Shown here piece by piece: positions 1-7,487 of a stretch of DNA of 32,578 nt. Position 1 is the first letter of the stretch, and every line of letters starts with the position of its first letter. Position numbers and translations under genes: made by a program. The notes under the pieces are model-generated. The model was not told where the DNA came from. It saw only the letters and a list, made by a program, of their open reading frames with translations, and ran no database searches. This DNA comes from Bacteroidaceae bacterium (lineage in GTDB: Bacteria > Bacteroidota > Bacteroidia > Bacteroidales > Bacteroidaceae): contig JAFZSA010000014.1 of assembly GCA_017619585.1 (NCBI GenBank), positions 1-32,578 of the forward strand. The letters are read 5' to 3'.

Positions 1-553
1 AAAGGGAGGGCTTGCTGGAGTCGTAGTCGCAGATGTCGCCCGATGACTGACCGCCCGGACATGCATGCATATCCAGGATGAGCAGTATGTTGTAGCGTTC
101 TGCCCACACGCACATGGAATCAATGCGATTAAAACCCTCCTGAAGCCAAGTCTGTTCACCTGCCACGGGTTCTTTCTCGATGGGTAAGGTGAAGTATTTG
201 TAGTGCATGGGTACACGCAAGGTGTTGAACCCCTGCTCAGCCAGGAACTTCATGTCTTCCTCGCAGAAGTTGTTGTCCATCCAGAGGCGGTCAAACTCCT
301 CCACCTTTTCTTCTCCGCATACATCGGCAATCATCTTGTCGAACTTGAACTGACGGTCAAGATTGCCCGAGGTGTTCATCATGTATGGTTCACGCACCAT
401 CCAGTTGCCGCAGTTTGTGCCACGCATCACTAGCTTCTGACCGTCGCGTGCCAGAAGCTTTGTGCCGGAAACACGTACAAAGTTGTCACTTGCATTTGCC
501 GTGAAGATACTCACGATGGCAAGCAGCAGGTATAAGAAACGTTTCATTTTCAT
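1..553 (-). CDS. Glycoside hydrolase family 5 (cellulase-like) protein, N-terminal part
   Basis: The gene runs off the left edge, so only about 184 N-terminal residues are visible. It begins with a signal peptide (MKMKRFLYLLLAIVSIFTANA), so the product is exported. Then come MRGTNCGNWM, resembling the RGxNxGxW start of GH5 barrels, NTLRVPMHY (beta-strand with the conserved Arg) and LILDMHACPGGQ, the GH5 'LDxHxxPGxQ' segment. The catalytic glutamates lie outside the window. A second in-frame ATG at 547 is an alternative start. The gene lies downstream of the fucosidase on the same strand, which suggests a shared role in plant or host glycan breakdown. The exact substrate cannot be told from this part. 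Confidence 0.85.
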   Translation of the reverse strand, partial: MKMKRFLYLLLAIVSIFTANASDNFVRVSGTKLLARDGQKLVMRGTNCGNWMVREPYMMNTSGNLDRQFKFDKMIADVCGEEKVEEFDRLWMDNNFCEEDMKFLAEQGFNTLRVPMHYKYFTLPIEKEPVAGEQTWLQEGFNRIDSMCVWAERYNILLILDMHACPGGQSSGDICDYDSSKPSL

Positions 554-569
554 TTGGTTAATTTTTTTA

Positions 570-697
570 TTAGTGGTTAGCGGTTAGTGGTTAGCGGTTA
601 GGGGTTAGCGGTTAGCGAAATTTTGAATTTTGAATTTTTAATTTTGAATTTTTGGTGTATAACCATTCTCTAACCGCTAACCGCTAACCACTAACCT
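570..697. repeat. Compound tandem repeat forming a 20-bp perfect inverted repeat
   Basis: Positions 570-617 are tandem copies of GGTTAGYG-like octamers. Positions 670-696 hold the reverse-complement form (CTAACCGC units). The 20 bases at 582-601 are perfectly complementary to 677-696. The 75-base loop contains (A)ATTTTGA units at about 619-653. The array fills the gap between the fucosidase stop codon and the GH5 start on the minus strand, so a transcript covering both genes would carry a long hairpin there. Confidence 0.85.
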
Positions 698-2083
698 CTA
701 CTTCTCCGCATAAACCCCGAACTCGGCAATCTTGACCTCGTCCTTGTGGCGCAGGATGGTGATGCGTACTTTCTCTGCCGTTACGGCGGGGAAGGTATGT
801 TGTTTCAGACGACAAGGATTGGCCTCGCCCTCGAAGAGGGTGGTCCACTTGCCGCCCTTCAGATAATCCAGACGGTATTCCTGAATGGCACCGGCCTTAC
901 CCTCCAAGATGGTGATGCGATGGAAAGCCTTGTCCTTGGGGAGAGATACTTCCCACCAAGGCTGTTCTACCAAGGGATGAGACATCCAGGAAGAGCCGAA
1001 ATCATCATCATTGGCAAAGTCGCCAATCTTGTAGTCGTAGCTCCAGCTGTATTCCGTAGGCTGATGCTTGGCAATATTGGGCTCGATGATAGGAGTCTCC
1101 TGAGCAGGAATAGGCTGTGTGGGGCCTTGGTTCTTCCAGATGCTGCCAATCTTACGGAGTGCCTCAACGGCATTATCGTCCATCAGACCGTCACGATTAG
1201 GAGCCACGTTCAGGATGAAGTTGCAATAGGCGTTGTTATAGGGTTCTACGTTCTCCTTCATCAGCCAGTTCACATCCTTCAGCTGATCGGTGGGCATGCT
1301 CTCCTTCCAGAACCAGGTACGCTGGATAGACAGACAGGCCAAGGCGGGCAGCTGGTTCTCCTTGGTGCTGATCTTCTGACCGGCTCCTTGCTCGTAGGAC
1401 TTGATGTCGGTATAGAAAAGCCCCTCGCGCGGGTACTTGGCTGCGTTCAAATCCATCACCAGGCAGTTGGGCTGCAAGCTCTTGATGTGGCGGTATATCT
1501 CGCCAAAGGGGATATCGTCATAGCTGATGCGCGACCAAGGAGCGTCCCATCCGTCTATGATGAGGGCGGTAATCTCGCCGTAGTTGGTCAGCAATTCTGT
1601 CAGCTGTGCCTTAATCATAGCTGTCTGCTTCTTGGTGTTGATACGTCCCGGGCGGATGCGGTGGTGGGTATCCAGGATGCTGAAGTATAGCATCACCTTC
1701 AGTCCCTCGGCACGGAAGGCGTCGGCATATTCGCGTACCACATCCTTGTGGACGGGCGAATTCATACTGTTGTAATCCGTGGTCTTGGTGTCCCAGATGC
1801 AGAATCCGCTGTGATGCTTGGTGGTCAGACAGCCGTAAGACATGTTGGCACTCTTGGCAGCACGTGCCCACTGGCGGCAATCCAGCTTGGTGGGGTTAAA
1901 GGCAGAGGCGGGCATATCAGGGTCTGGCCAGTCCTCGGGCGCAAAGGTGGGGATGTTGAAATGGATGAACATACCAAAGCGCAGGTCCACGAACTCCTGT
2001 TGCAATTGTTGTAAACTCTTCTCAGCTGCCTGCATCATGTTGCCGGCAAATAATAAGGTTAAAAGTAGAAAAATCTTCTTCAT
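698..2083 (-). CDS. Alpha-L-fucosidase (GH29-like), exported
   Basis: A 461-residue protein predicted to release L-fucose from glycans in the periplasm or at the cell surface. A signal peptide (MKKIFLLLTLLFAGNMMQA) supports the start at 2083; a longer reading to 2173 would put a charged, promoter-derived stretch before it. The GH29 core shows RFGMFIHFN (about 35-43), TKHHSGF (88-94), the usual substrate-pocket histidine motif, and ALIIDGWD (173-180), whose Asp177 sits where the family has its nucleophile. Residues after about 360 resemble a discoidin/F5-8 type carbohydrate-binding domain (SSWMSHPL, WWEVSLP, VRITIL). A TATATTTG -7 box lies just upstream. The acid/base residue is not assigned here. 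Confidence 0.88.
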   Translation of the reverse strand: MKKIFLLLTLLFAGNMMQAAEKSLQQLQQEFVDLRFGMFIHFNIPTFAPEDWPDPDMPASAFNPTKLDCRQWARAAKSANMSYGCLTTKHHSGFCIWDTKTTDYNSMNSPVHKDVVREYADAFRAEGLKVMLYFSILDTHHRIRPGRINTKKQTAMIKAQLTELLTNYGEITALIIDGWDAPWSRISYDDIPFGEIYRHIKSLQPNCLVMDLNAAKYPREGLFYTDIKSYEQGAGQKISTKENQLPALACLSIQRTWFWKESMPTDQLKDVNWLMKENVEPYNNAYCNFILNVAPNRDGLMDDNAVEALRKIGSIWKNQGPTQPIPAQETPIIEPNIAKHQPTEYSWSYDYKIGDFANDDDFGSSWMSHPLVEQPWWEVSLPKDKAFHRITILEGKAGAIQEYRLDYLKGGKWTTLFEGEANPCRLKQHTFPAVTAEKVRITILRHKDEVKIAEFGVYAEK

Positions 2084-2121
2084 ATAGTTAAAAATGTTGT
2101 CGTTTTGCCTGTTTGCGAATG

Positions 2122-2129
2122 CAAATATA
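2122..2129 (-). promoter_or_regulatory. Bacteroidota -7 box for the fucosidase gene
   Basis: On the minus strand this reads TATATTTG, matching TAnnTTTG, 39 bases before the ATG at 2083. No clear TTTG -33 box was found about 20 bases upstream, so only the -7 element is called. Confidence 0.5.
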
Positions 2130-2190
2130 TGTTTTTTCTTGGATAATCCTGTCTTTTTGCCCCTTTTTCCCATCTTCTCATGCTAATTCT

Positions 2191-2223
2191 TTTGTTAGTT
2201 TTACAAAAAAATGTGTACCTTTG
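2191..2223 (+). promoter_or_regulatory. Promoter of the uracil/xanthine permease gene
   Basis: TTTG (2191-2194), 21 bases, then TACCTTTG (2216-2223), a good match to the Bacteroidota -33/-7 promoter. Transcription would start near 2230, about 20 bases before the ATG at 2251. Confidence 0.7.
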
Positions 2224-2250
2224 ATGGAAATTTTCAAACTTTATTATTCT

Positions 2251-3570
2251 ATGGAACCACAAAATGCCATTTATGATGCCCGTCAGTTGGGCACGCCGCG
2301 AATGATGATATTGGGTGTCCAACATCTGTTCGCTATGTTCGGAGCTACCGTACTTGTACCGTTACTTACTGGTTTGGATGTGTCCGTGACCCTACTGTTT
2401 GCAGGAATCGGTACGCTGATATTCCATTTCATCTCCAAGTGGAACGTGCCCGCTTTCCTGGGTTCATCGTTTGCATTCCTGGGCGGTTATGCCTCTGTCA
2501 AGGAGATGGGCGTGGGGCAGGGACTTTCAGAGACGCTTGCCCTGGATTATGCCTGCCTGGGCGTTGCCTGTGCAGGATTCATGTATTTTATAATGGCTGC
2601 ATTGATAAAGTCTTTCGGTATCAAGAAGATACTGCATTTCTTCCCACCCGTAGTAACCGGTCCTATTGTCATTGCCATCGGACTGGTGCTTTCCGGTTCG
2701 GCCATCTCTAACTGTCAGACCAACTGGCTGCTGGCCATCATCTCTATTGTCACCGTTATTGTGTCATCCATCTGGGGCAAGGGCATCATCAAGATTATTC
2801 CCGTCTTGCTGGGCGTGATTGTATCCTATGTCATTGCTGCCTGTATGGGTCAGGTTGACTTTACACCTCTTGCTCAGGCTGACTGGGTAGGATTCCCCAT
2901 CCAGAAAGACCATACCATATTGGCTGTCTTTGAGGATGGTAACACAACTCTTATGCTCTCTACCATTTTGGCTGTTATGCCCATTGCCTTTGCCACCATC
3001 ATGGAGCATATTGGCGATATGCTGGCTATCAGTTCAACGGTAGGCAAGGATTATCTGACAGAACCCGGTTTGCACAGAACGTTAACGGGCGATGGTATCG
3101 CTACTGCTGTTGCTTCTGTCTTTGGCGCTCCTGCCAATACTACTTATGGCGAGAATACTGGTGTGCTGAACCTTACCAAGGTCTTCGACCCCAAGGTTAT
3201 CCGTATTGCTGCCGTTCTGGCTATTGTTCTGGCCTTCTGTCCCAAGTTTGCCTGCCTCATTCAGCTGATGCCTGCTGCTACCATAGGTGGTGTAAGCCTT
3301 ATCCTTTATGGTATGATTTCTGCCGTGGGTGTTCGCAACCTGGTAGAGGAGAAGGTTGACCTGAAGAGCTCACGCAACGTGTTTGTTGCTGCCCTTATCC
3401 TTGTGCTGGCCATTGGCGTTAAGTATGGTGCCAACGATGATATCGCCCTTGGTCCCATCCATCTTTCAGGATTGGCCATTGCAGCCGTCGTAGGTATCCT
3501 GCTCAATGCTGCTATGCCCGACAAATTGGGTATGAAGGTTAAGTCCTTCCATGGTAAGGAGAAATCATAA
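2251..3570 (+). CDS. uraA: Uracil/xanthine permease, NCS2 family (UraA-type)
   Basis: A 439-residue inner-membrane transporter predicted to import uracil or a related nucleobase with protons. The start at 2251 (MEPQNAIYDARQLG) lies just after a good promoter; an in-frame extension to 2113 would precede the promoter and is rejected. About 14 hydrophobic spans are visible. LGVQHLFAMFGATVLVPLL near the N-terminus is the classic NCS2/UraA opening. NTTYGENTGVLNLTKVFDP (about 310-328) is the 'NTTYxENxG' signature, containing a Glu that in UraA helps bind the substrate. Length agrees with UraA (about 430). Xanthine or uric acid as substrate is less likely but not excluded. It stands alone, with a strong terminator behind it. 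Confidence 0.9.
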   Translation: MEPQNAIYDARQLGTPRMMILGVQHLFAMFGATVLVPLLTGLDVSVTLLFAGIGTLIFHFISKWNVPAFLGSSFAFLGGYASVKEMGVGQGLSETLALDYACLGVACAGFMYFIMAALIKSFGIKKILHFFPPVVTGPIVIAIGLVLSGSAISNCQTNWLLAIISIVTVIVSSIWGKGIIKIIPVLLGVIVSYVIAACMGQVDFTPLAQADWVGFPIQKDHTILAVFEDGNTTLMLSTILAVMPIAFATIMEHIGDMLAISSTVGKDYLTEPGLHRTLTGDGIATAVASVFGAPANTTYGENTGVLNLTKVFDPKVIRIAAVLAIVLAFCPKFACLIQLMPAATIGGVSLILYGMISAVGVRNLVEEKVDLKSSRNVFVAALILVLAIGVKYGANDDIALGPIHLSGLAIAAVVGILLNAAMPDKLGMKVKSFHGKEKS

Positions 3571-3593
3571 TTCAGAAACGTAATGTACCTTAT

Positions 3594-3640
3594 AAAGTGA
3601 CCGGTTGCCCCATTGGTGCTAATCGGTCACTTGTTTTTTT
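3594..3640 (+). terminator. Intrinsic terminator after the uracil permease gene
   Basis: AAGTGACCG (3595-3603) pairs perfectly with CGGTCACTT (3624-3632), followed by a T-rich run (TTGTTTTTTT). The 20-base loop contains a further small palindrome, CCATTGG. Confidence 0.85.
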
Positions 3641-3645
3641 GTAAG

Positions 3646-3680
3646 AAACAACTTGATTGTTGGTGGAAAACAACTTGATT
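3646..3680. repeat. 13-bp direct repeat upstream of the first sigma operon
   Basis: AAACAACTTGATT occurs at 3646-3658 and again at 3668-3680. The two copies are 22 bases apart start to start, about two DNA helix turns, as expected if protein dimers bind on one face. They lie 55-90 bases upstream of the presumed sigma promoter. Confidence 0.6.
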
Positions 3681-3735
3681 TTTCATGGGAATAAAAATAA
3701 TTCTATTCTGACCGACATATTTTCTTCCTTGATGT

Positions 3736-3751
3736 GTATATAAGGGTAAAG
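3736..3751 (+). promoter_or_regulatory. Shared upstream motif of sigma operons, copy 1 (possible ECF promoter)
   Basis: GTATATAAGGGTAAAG lies 27 bases before the sigma ATG at 3763. Similar sequences precede the other two sigma genes at 6200 and 12816. The block resembles a -10 region (CGTATAA type) of an ECF promoter and may indicate autoregulation, but no conserved -35 box was identified. Confidence 0.4.
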
Positions 3752-3762
3752 AGACAAACTTC

Positions 3763-4308
3763 ATGACTGATCTGGAAACGCAAATGATACTAGCGGCCCG
3801 CAAGGGTCAGGCGCAAGGCTACAAGTTCCTGATGAACAGGTACGGACGCCAGGTGCAGCTGCTTGTAGCGCAGATGGTTTCAGACATGAGGGATGTGGAG
3901 GAACTGACGCAGGATGTCTTTGTGCGTGCCTTTGAGCACATGTCCGACTACGACCCTGAGCGTGCCTCCTTCAGTACTTGGCTCAGTAGGATTGCGCACA
4001 ACATAGCCCTGAATCATCTGCGTACTCAAGGATACGAGCCTCTGTCTCTGAACGAGGAACAATACTCTCCGCCTGATGTGCCGGGATGGGTGCAGGATGA
4101 TGAGGCTACCGATGAGGCTGAACGACTAACACTCCTTGACAAAGCCATCGAAAGCCTGCGCCCAGAAGAACGCTCGCTCCTGCATTTGCGTTATTACGAA
4201 GGTCATTCACTTGGACAGATTGCAGAGGTGATGGAGGTGCAGACAGGACCGCTGGCCAACCGGCTACAGAGAATAAGACAGAAACTAAGTAAATTAATAG
4301 GAATATGA
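3763..4308 (+). CDS. RNA polymerase ECF-type sigma factor (operon 1)
   Basis: A 181-residue sigma-70 family protein with only regions 2 and 4, as in ECF sigma factors. Region 2 shows DVEELTQDVFVRAFEHM (44-60), the core-binding helix, and ASFSTWLSRIAHNIALNHLR (68-87), the -10 recognition part. Region 4 (about 125-178) contains LRPEERSLLHLRYYEGHSLG and a helix-turn-helix ending NRLQRIRQKL. The acidic linker (about 97-120) is longer than average. The stop overlaps the start of the membrane partner gene (ATGA), so the two are probably translationally coupled. The natural signal and regulon are unknown. Confidence 0.93.
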   Translation: MTDLETQMILAARKGQAQGYKFLMNRYGRQVQLLVAQMVSDMRDVEELTQDVFVRAFEHMSDYDPERASFSTWLSRIAHNIALNHLRTQGYEPLSLNEEQYSPPDVPGWVQDDEATDEAERLTLLDKAIESLRPEERSLLHLRYYEGHSLGQIAEVMEVQTGPLANRLQRIRQKLSKLIGI

Positions 4309-5003
4309 AGACAACGACAGACAATCATATAGATAAGCTCCTGCACGAGGCCATGAAGCAACGTGCAGCGAAGGTGCCGCCGTTGGCTGATGACTTTGCG
4401 GAGAAGGTGATGAAAAGGAGCACCAGCCTCCCCCTAACCCCCTCCGAAGGAAGGGGGACCCAATCGCGTTTCAGCTCCCTCTCCCTTTGGAGAGGGCGGG
4501 GGGTGAGGCTGTTGGGCTTGATCGCGGCCAGTATCCTTCTGCTTTTGGTATTCCATTATAATAATAAGGTAATGCCTGAGCAGCAGCCCCTAGTTGCAGA
4601 GGTTACAGAGCAACCTGCACCAAAGGCACCTGAGGCTTCTGATTATTCAGAGTCTTCAGAGTACTCAGATTACTCCGATAAATCTGAGCATTCAAAGCCC
4701 ATTAAGGCCAAGAAAACCTATAAACCCCGTAAGGTTAGCAAACCTCGGGAGGAGCCTTTGTTGGCACAGGCAGATCCGTTACCGGAGGAGCCTGTCATCA
4801 GCACCCAAGCAGAAGAACCCGTTGTTGAATACCAAAGCGTGCAGACCATTCGGGTTGCTCCCGACCAGGTGGTGTTCGTTGTACGGACTTCAGATGTGCC
4901 TATGATGGCGAATATGCCTTCGGTAGGAGAACTGCGGGCAAGAGGCCAGCAACTGTTGGCAAACGTACAGCAACAGATAAACGAAGCCAGTAAACAATTC
5001 TAA
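4305..5003 (+). CDS. Single-span membrane partner of sigma factor 1 (putative anti-sigma factor)
   Basis: A 232-residue protein overlapping the sigma gene by 4 bases. The N-terminal cytoplasmic part (1-39) resembles the short sigma-contacting region of many Bacteroidota anti-sigma factors (VPPLADDFAEKVMKR). One membrane span follows (about 69-85, GLIAASILLLLVF). The periplasmic part is low complexity: Ser-Asp-Tyr repeats (about 112-130), basic residues, then a Gln-rich helix at the C-terminus. No zinc-finger (ZAS) motif is visible. Residues 41-69 are encoded by a C/G-rich palindromic repeat (4425-4510) that keeps the frame open. Anti-sigma activity is inferred from operon position and topology only. 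Confidence 0.75.
   Translation: MKTTTDNHIDKLLHEAMKQRAAKVPPLADDFAEKVMKRSTSLPLTPSEGRGTQSRFSSLSLWRGRGVRLLGLIAASILLLLVFHYNNKVMPEQQPLVAEVTEQPAPKAPEASDYSESSEYSDYSDKSEHSKPIKAKKTYKPRKVSKPREEPLLAQADPLPEEPVISTQAEEPVVEYQSVQTIRVAPDQVVFVVRTSDVPMMANMPSVGELRARGQQLLANVQQQINEASKQF
4425..4510 (+). repeat. C/G-rich palindromic element inside partner gene 1 (forward copy)
   Basis: An 86-bp element starting AGCCTCCCCC and ending GGGGGGTGAGGCT, with AGCCTC/GAGGCT at its tips. Its reverse complement aligns with 6901-6985 at roughly 85% identity by hand alignment. It is read in frame as residues 41-69 of the membrane partner. It resembles a REP/MITE-type interspersed repeat. Confidence 0.8.
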
Positions 5004-5016
5004 TCCCATATTACAA

Positions 5017-6057
5017 ATGAAAAGACTCACATTCTTTATGATGCTCGTATTCCTTTGCGTAGCATCACAGGCCCAGGTGAACCCCAAAATGAGTGCGCTC
5101 TTTGACCAGCTTTCTGAGTTAGGGGCATATCGCGAAAACATCAAGTCCAGAAGCCCACACTTCCTTGCGCATTTGACCTATCGTACAAACTTGTATATGT
5201 ACGAGGTAATGCCAGATGCGGAAAAGGACAAGGTGAAACGTCAGTTGGCAGCCGTACGTCAGACGCTGGATCAGTTGCAAGAGGAAGCGCAGGAGAGTTA
5301 TCATTATGAGGTTCATAAGAACGGGAAGGATAGCATCATCTATTCCATGAACCTCTGCGCTGACACTACGGATGTTGAGAAATATCAGAATGGCAACCAT
5401 ACTACGTTCCGTTCCAATGAATGCCTGAACTTCTATTATGCTCCCTGGATGGGTGGCTCAGACCAGGATGGGTCGCTGGAATATACCGTAACGTTGCCGG
5501 ATGAGGACCAAGAGGCTGCTGCGCCTTACACTATCACGGCCCTGATAGACGATTTAACCCGCTTGTTCAAGCAGCATAATATCAAGCCCCGTAGGTCTTA
5601 TTGGCGCCACGATAAGGAATACGCTGATTCTGTTGAGAAAACGCGCTCTAATGAGTTTTGTGTAAAGATTAGTTTCTATAATGATCGAAATGATGGTGAT
5701 ACGGAAGCAACCGTCTATACTTTGCCAGAGGGACAAGAAGAACAGGCCAACCAACTGCTGGCAGAGGTGAGTGTTTTGGCGCAGAGAGTTACTAACACCC
5801 CACAGGATTTCTATTATCGTTACGACGACAGGAAATCGTTTGGCAAGTACTACTGGGGTAATGTACTTTGGTGTTGGGACCCATTGGACAGCAAAGATCC
5901 CAAATCCTATGCAATTAGCGCGATTTGGGACGATCATGGTCTTCACTTTATTCTTGCCCAGTCTCGCGGAAACTTCTGGGTACCTATGGACTGGTACGCT
6001 GTCAAGACTTTCGTCAATGGCAAGAAAACATACTTCAAAGGATTGGAACCCAAATAA
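5017..6057 (+). CDS. Secreted protein of unknown function, third gene of sigma operon 1
   Basis: A 346-residue protein with a signal peptide (MKRLTFFMMLVFLCVASQA), exported to the periplasm or beyond. I do not recognise a family. Visible features are a helical, charged stretch at about 60-100, probably a short coiled coil (KDKVKRQLAAVRQTLDQLQEEAQE), and an aromatic-rich C-terminal domain (YYWGNVLWCWDPL, FWVPMDWYAVK). It starts 13 bases after the membrane partner gene and is followed by a terminator, so it is the last gene of the sigma operon. It may be the sensor or the output of the pathway; this is inference. The equivalent gene of operon 2 shows no clear similarity. Confidence 0.8.
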   Translation: MKRLTFFMMLVFLCVASQAQVNPKMSALFDQLSELGAYRENIKSRSPHFLAHLTYRTNLYMYEVMPDAEKDKVKRQLAAVRQTLDQLQEEAQESYHYEVHKNGKDSIIYSMNLCADTTDVEKYQNGNHTTFRSNECLNFYYAPWMGGSDQDGSLEYTVTLPDEDQEAAAPYTITALIDDLTRLFKQHNIKPRRSYWRHDKEYADSVEKTRSNEFCVKISFYNDRNDGDTEATVYTLPEGQEEQANQLLAEVSVLAQRVTNTPQDFYYRYDDRKSFGKYYWGNVLWCWDPLDSKDPKSYAISAIWDDHGLHFILAQSRGNFWVPMDWYAVKTFVNGKKTYFKGLEPK

Positions 6058-6107
6058 CACAAGAATAATAGTTAGTTATAAGGTTAATAAATTATGGTAC
6101 CAAACAG

Positions 6108-6138
6108 CTCCTGCGTTGAGAAACGTAGGAGTTTTTTT
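6108..6138 (+). terminator. Terminator of sigma operon 1
   Basis: CTCCTGCGTT (6108-6117) pairs with AACGTAGGAG (6122-6131) with one G-T pair, followed by seven Ts. The region from 6080 (AAGGTTAATAA, GGTACCAAA) is nearly repeated at the end of sigma operon 2 (9111-9169). Confidence 0.85.
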
Positions 6139-6199
6139 ATATTTTTGCAGAATAATCTGAAAAAGTTCTGCCGGAATGCAATAATTTCTGAGATTGCGT

Positions 6200-6216
6200 G
6201 TATATATAGGTAGAAG
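6200..6216 (+). promoter_or_regulatory. Shared upstream motif of sigma operons, copy 2 (possible ECF promoter)
   Basis: GTATATATAGGTAGAAG, preceded by GT as in copy 1, lies 27 bases before the ATG at 6227, exactly the same spacing as in operon 1. Confidence 0.4.
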
Positions 6217-6226
6217 AACCCCAAAA

Positions 6227-6766
6227 ATGGAGACAGAAACACACATCCTTTTAACCGAACTAAGGCAACATAAACCGGCTGCCTGCCAGCAGTTGTTAAC
6301 CAAATACGGACCAGCCGTGTTCCGAACGGTTCAGCGCATCGTACAGCGGTACGAGGATGCTGAGGAGGTCTATCAGGATGTGTTCGTAAAAGCCTTGCGT
6401 GGCATAGACAGCTATGATAGTACTCAGGCATCCTTGGGCACATGGCTTGGCAGGATTGCCTACAATGAGTCGGTCAACTTCATTCGCCGTCAGAAAGTAA
6501 ACATTATATATATGGACGACAGCGATTTTGGAACCGACCAGCAGGAAGAACCGGATGAGGCCCCTAAAGATGAGGAGACCATACAGCAGTTGGAACAGGC
6601 ATTGGCCCTGTTGTCACCACATGAACAGGCTGTAATAAGTATGTTCTACTACGATGAGATGTCTCTTGCCGACATAGCCTATGTTACTGGCTCCATTCCC
6701 TCTACCGTTGGCTCCCAGTTGAGCCGCATACGCAAAAAACTATACAGAATTATTAAAACCCGTTGA
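6227..6766 (+). CDS. RNA polymerase ECF-type sigma factor (operon 2)
   Basis: A 179-residue ECF sigma factor built like that of operon 1. Region 2 has EDAEEVYQDVFVKALRGI (43-60) and ASLGTWLGRIAYNESVNFIRR (68-88). Region 4 (about 120-175) has LLSPHEQAVISMFYYDEMSL and the helix-turn-helix ending SQLSRIRKKLYRI. The ATG at 6227 is chosen because an upstream TTG at 6194 would overlap the probable promoter. An acidic linker (97-120) separates the domains. The membrane partner starts 2 bases after the stop. Similar organisation, a matching terminator and shared partner features suggest that operons 1 and 2 arose by duplication, though the sigma factors have diverged widely. Confidence 0.92.
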   Translation: METETHILLTELRQHKPAACQQLLTKYGPAVFRTVQRIVQRYEDAEEVYQDVFVKALRGIDSYDSTQASLGTWLGRIAYNESVNFIRRQKVNIIYMDDSDFGTDQQEEPDEAPKDEETIQQLEQALALLSPHEQAVISMFYYDEMSLADIAYVTGSIPSTVGSQLSRIRKKLYRIIKTR

Positions 6767-6768
6767 GC

Positions 6769-7476
6769 ATGAACAATAGTAAGAAAGATATCAACCTCAA
6801 GGAAGCCGTCAGACGGCATGAACAGAAGCTGCCGCCTATGCCTGCTGACCTGAATGATAGGGTGATGAAAAGCCTCCCCCTAACCCCCTCCGAAGGAAAA
6901 AGCCTCACCCCCCGCCCTCTCCAAGGGGAGAGGGAGCTGAAGCGTGGAATGTCCCCCCTCTCTTGGAGGGGGATAGGGGGAGGCTTGATTGCTGCCAGCA
7001 TTATTATTGCCTTTATTCTTTGGCCTGATAGCCCAGCAGTAGTAGAGCAGCAGCCTGTAGTGGCAGCCAGCGAGATGCCTTCTCAGGCTTCTGATTACTC
7101 AGAGTCTTCAGATTACTCAGATTACTCCGATGAATCCAAGCCTTCAGAGTCCTCTGATTACTCTGAATCTCCAAAGCCTGCTGAACCCGTTAGCCCCAAG
7201 TTGGAATCAGTACTGGCCCAAGCAGAACAGCAGCCAGCGGAAACTGGTGCTGTAAAGCTTTCCACTACTGCCGATAGCCTGGCATACTATCTGACACGAT
7301 TGGAAAACCAGATGGGTGACTGCCGTGACAGTATTTGCCTTGCGCATTTGAGCGAATTGATGCGGGCAGACGAGCGAATAAAAGGTCTGGTGAACAAAAT
7401 CATCCACAAGCAAGTGGAGACTGCTTGCCAGGAGGAATACCTGGTAGATACTACAATACATTACATCCCATTATAA
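6769..7476 (+). CDS. Single-span membrane partner of sigma factor 2 (putative anti-sigma factor)
   Basis: A 235-residue paralogue of the operon 1 partner. It has a cytoplasmic N-terminus (1-34, KLPPMPADLNDRVMK), a repeat-encoded stretch (35-73), a short membrane span (about 72-86, GLIAASIIIAFILW), then Ser-Asp-Tyr repeats (107-133, SDYSESSDYSDYSDES) and a Pro/Glu-rich region. The C-terminal domain (about 165-235) is predicted helical and has three cysteines: Cys in MGDCRDSICLAH and in ETACQEE. This domain differs from that of partner 1. The start at 6769 is preferred over a TTG at 6763 that overlaps the sigma stop. Anti-sigma function is inferred from position and topology. Confidence 0.75.
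   Translation: MNNSKKDINLKEAVRRHEQKLPPMPADLNDRVMKSLPLTPSEGKSLTPRPLQGERELKRGMSPLSWRGIGGGLIAASIIIAFILWPDSPAVVEQQPVVAASEMPSQASDYSESSDYSDYSDESKPSESSDYSESPKPAEPVSPKLESVLAQAEQQPAETGAVKLSTTADSLAYYLTRLENQMGDCRDSICLAHLSELMRADERIKGLVNKIIHKQVETACQEEYLVDTTIHYIPL
6871..6985 (-). repeat. C/G-rich palindromic element inside partner gene 2 (inverse copy plus a fragment)
   Basis: Positions 6901-6985 are an 85-bp copy in reverse orientation to that at 4425-4510. It is preceded at 6871-6897 by a 27-base fragment in forward orientation (AGCCTCCCCCTAACCCCCTC and on). Both parts are read in frame as residues 35-73 of the membrane partner. Confidence 0.8.
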
Positions 7477-7487
7477 ACCACCTAACA

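Noticed and set aside
746..1690. Long 314-codon open frame on the plus strand across the fucosidase gene
   Set aside because: It is antisense to a gene with clear GH29 motifs and has no motif, signal peptide or promoter of its own; it is explained by codon bias of the real gene.
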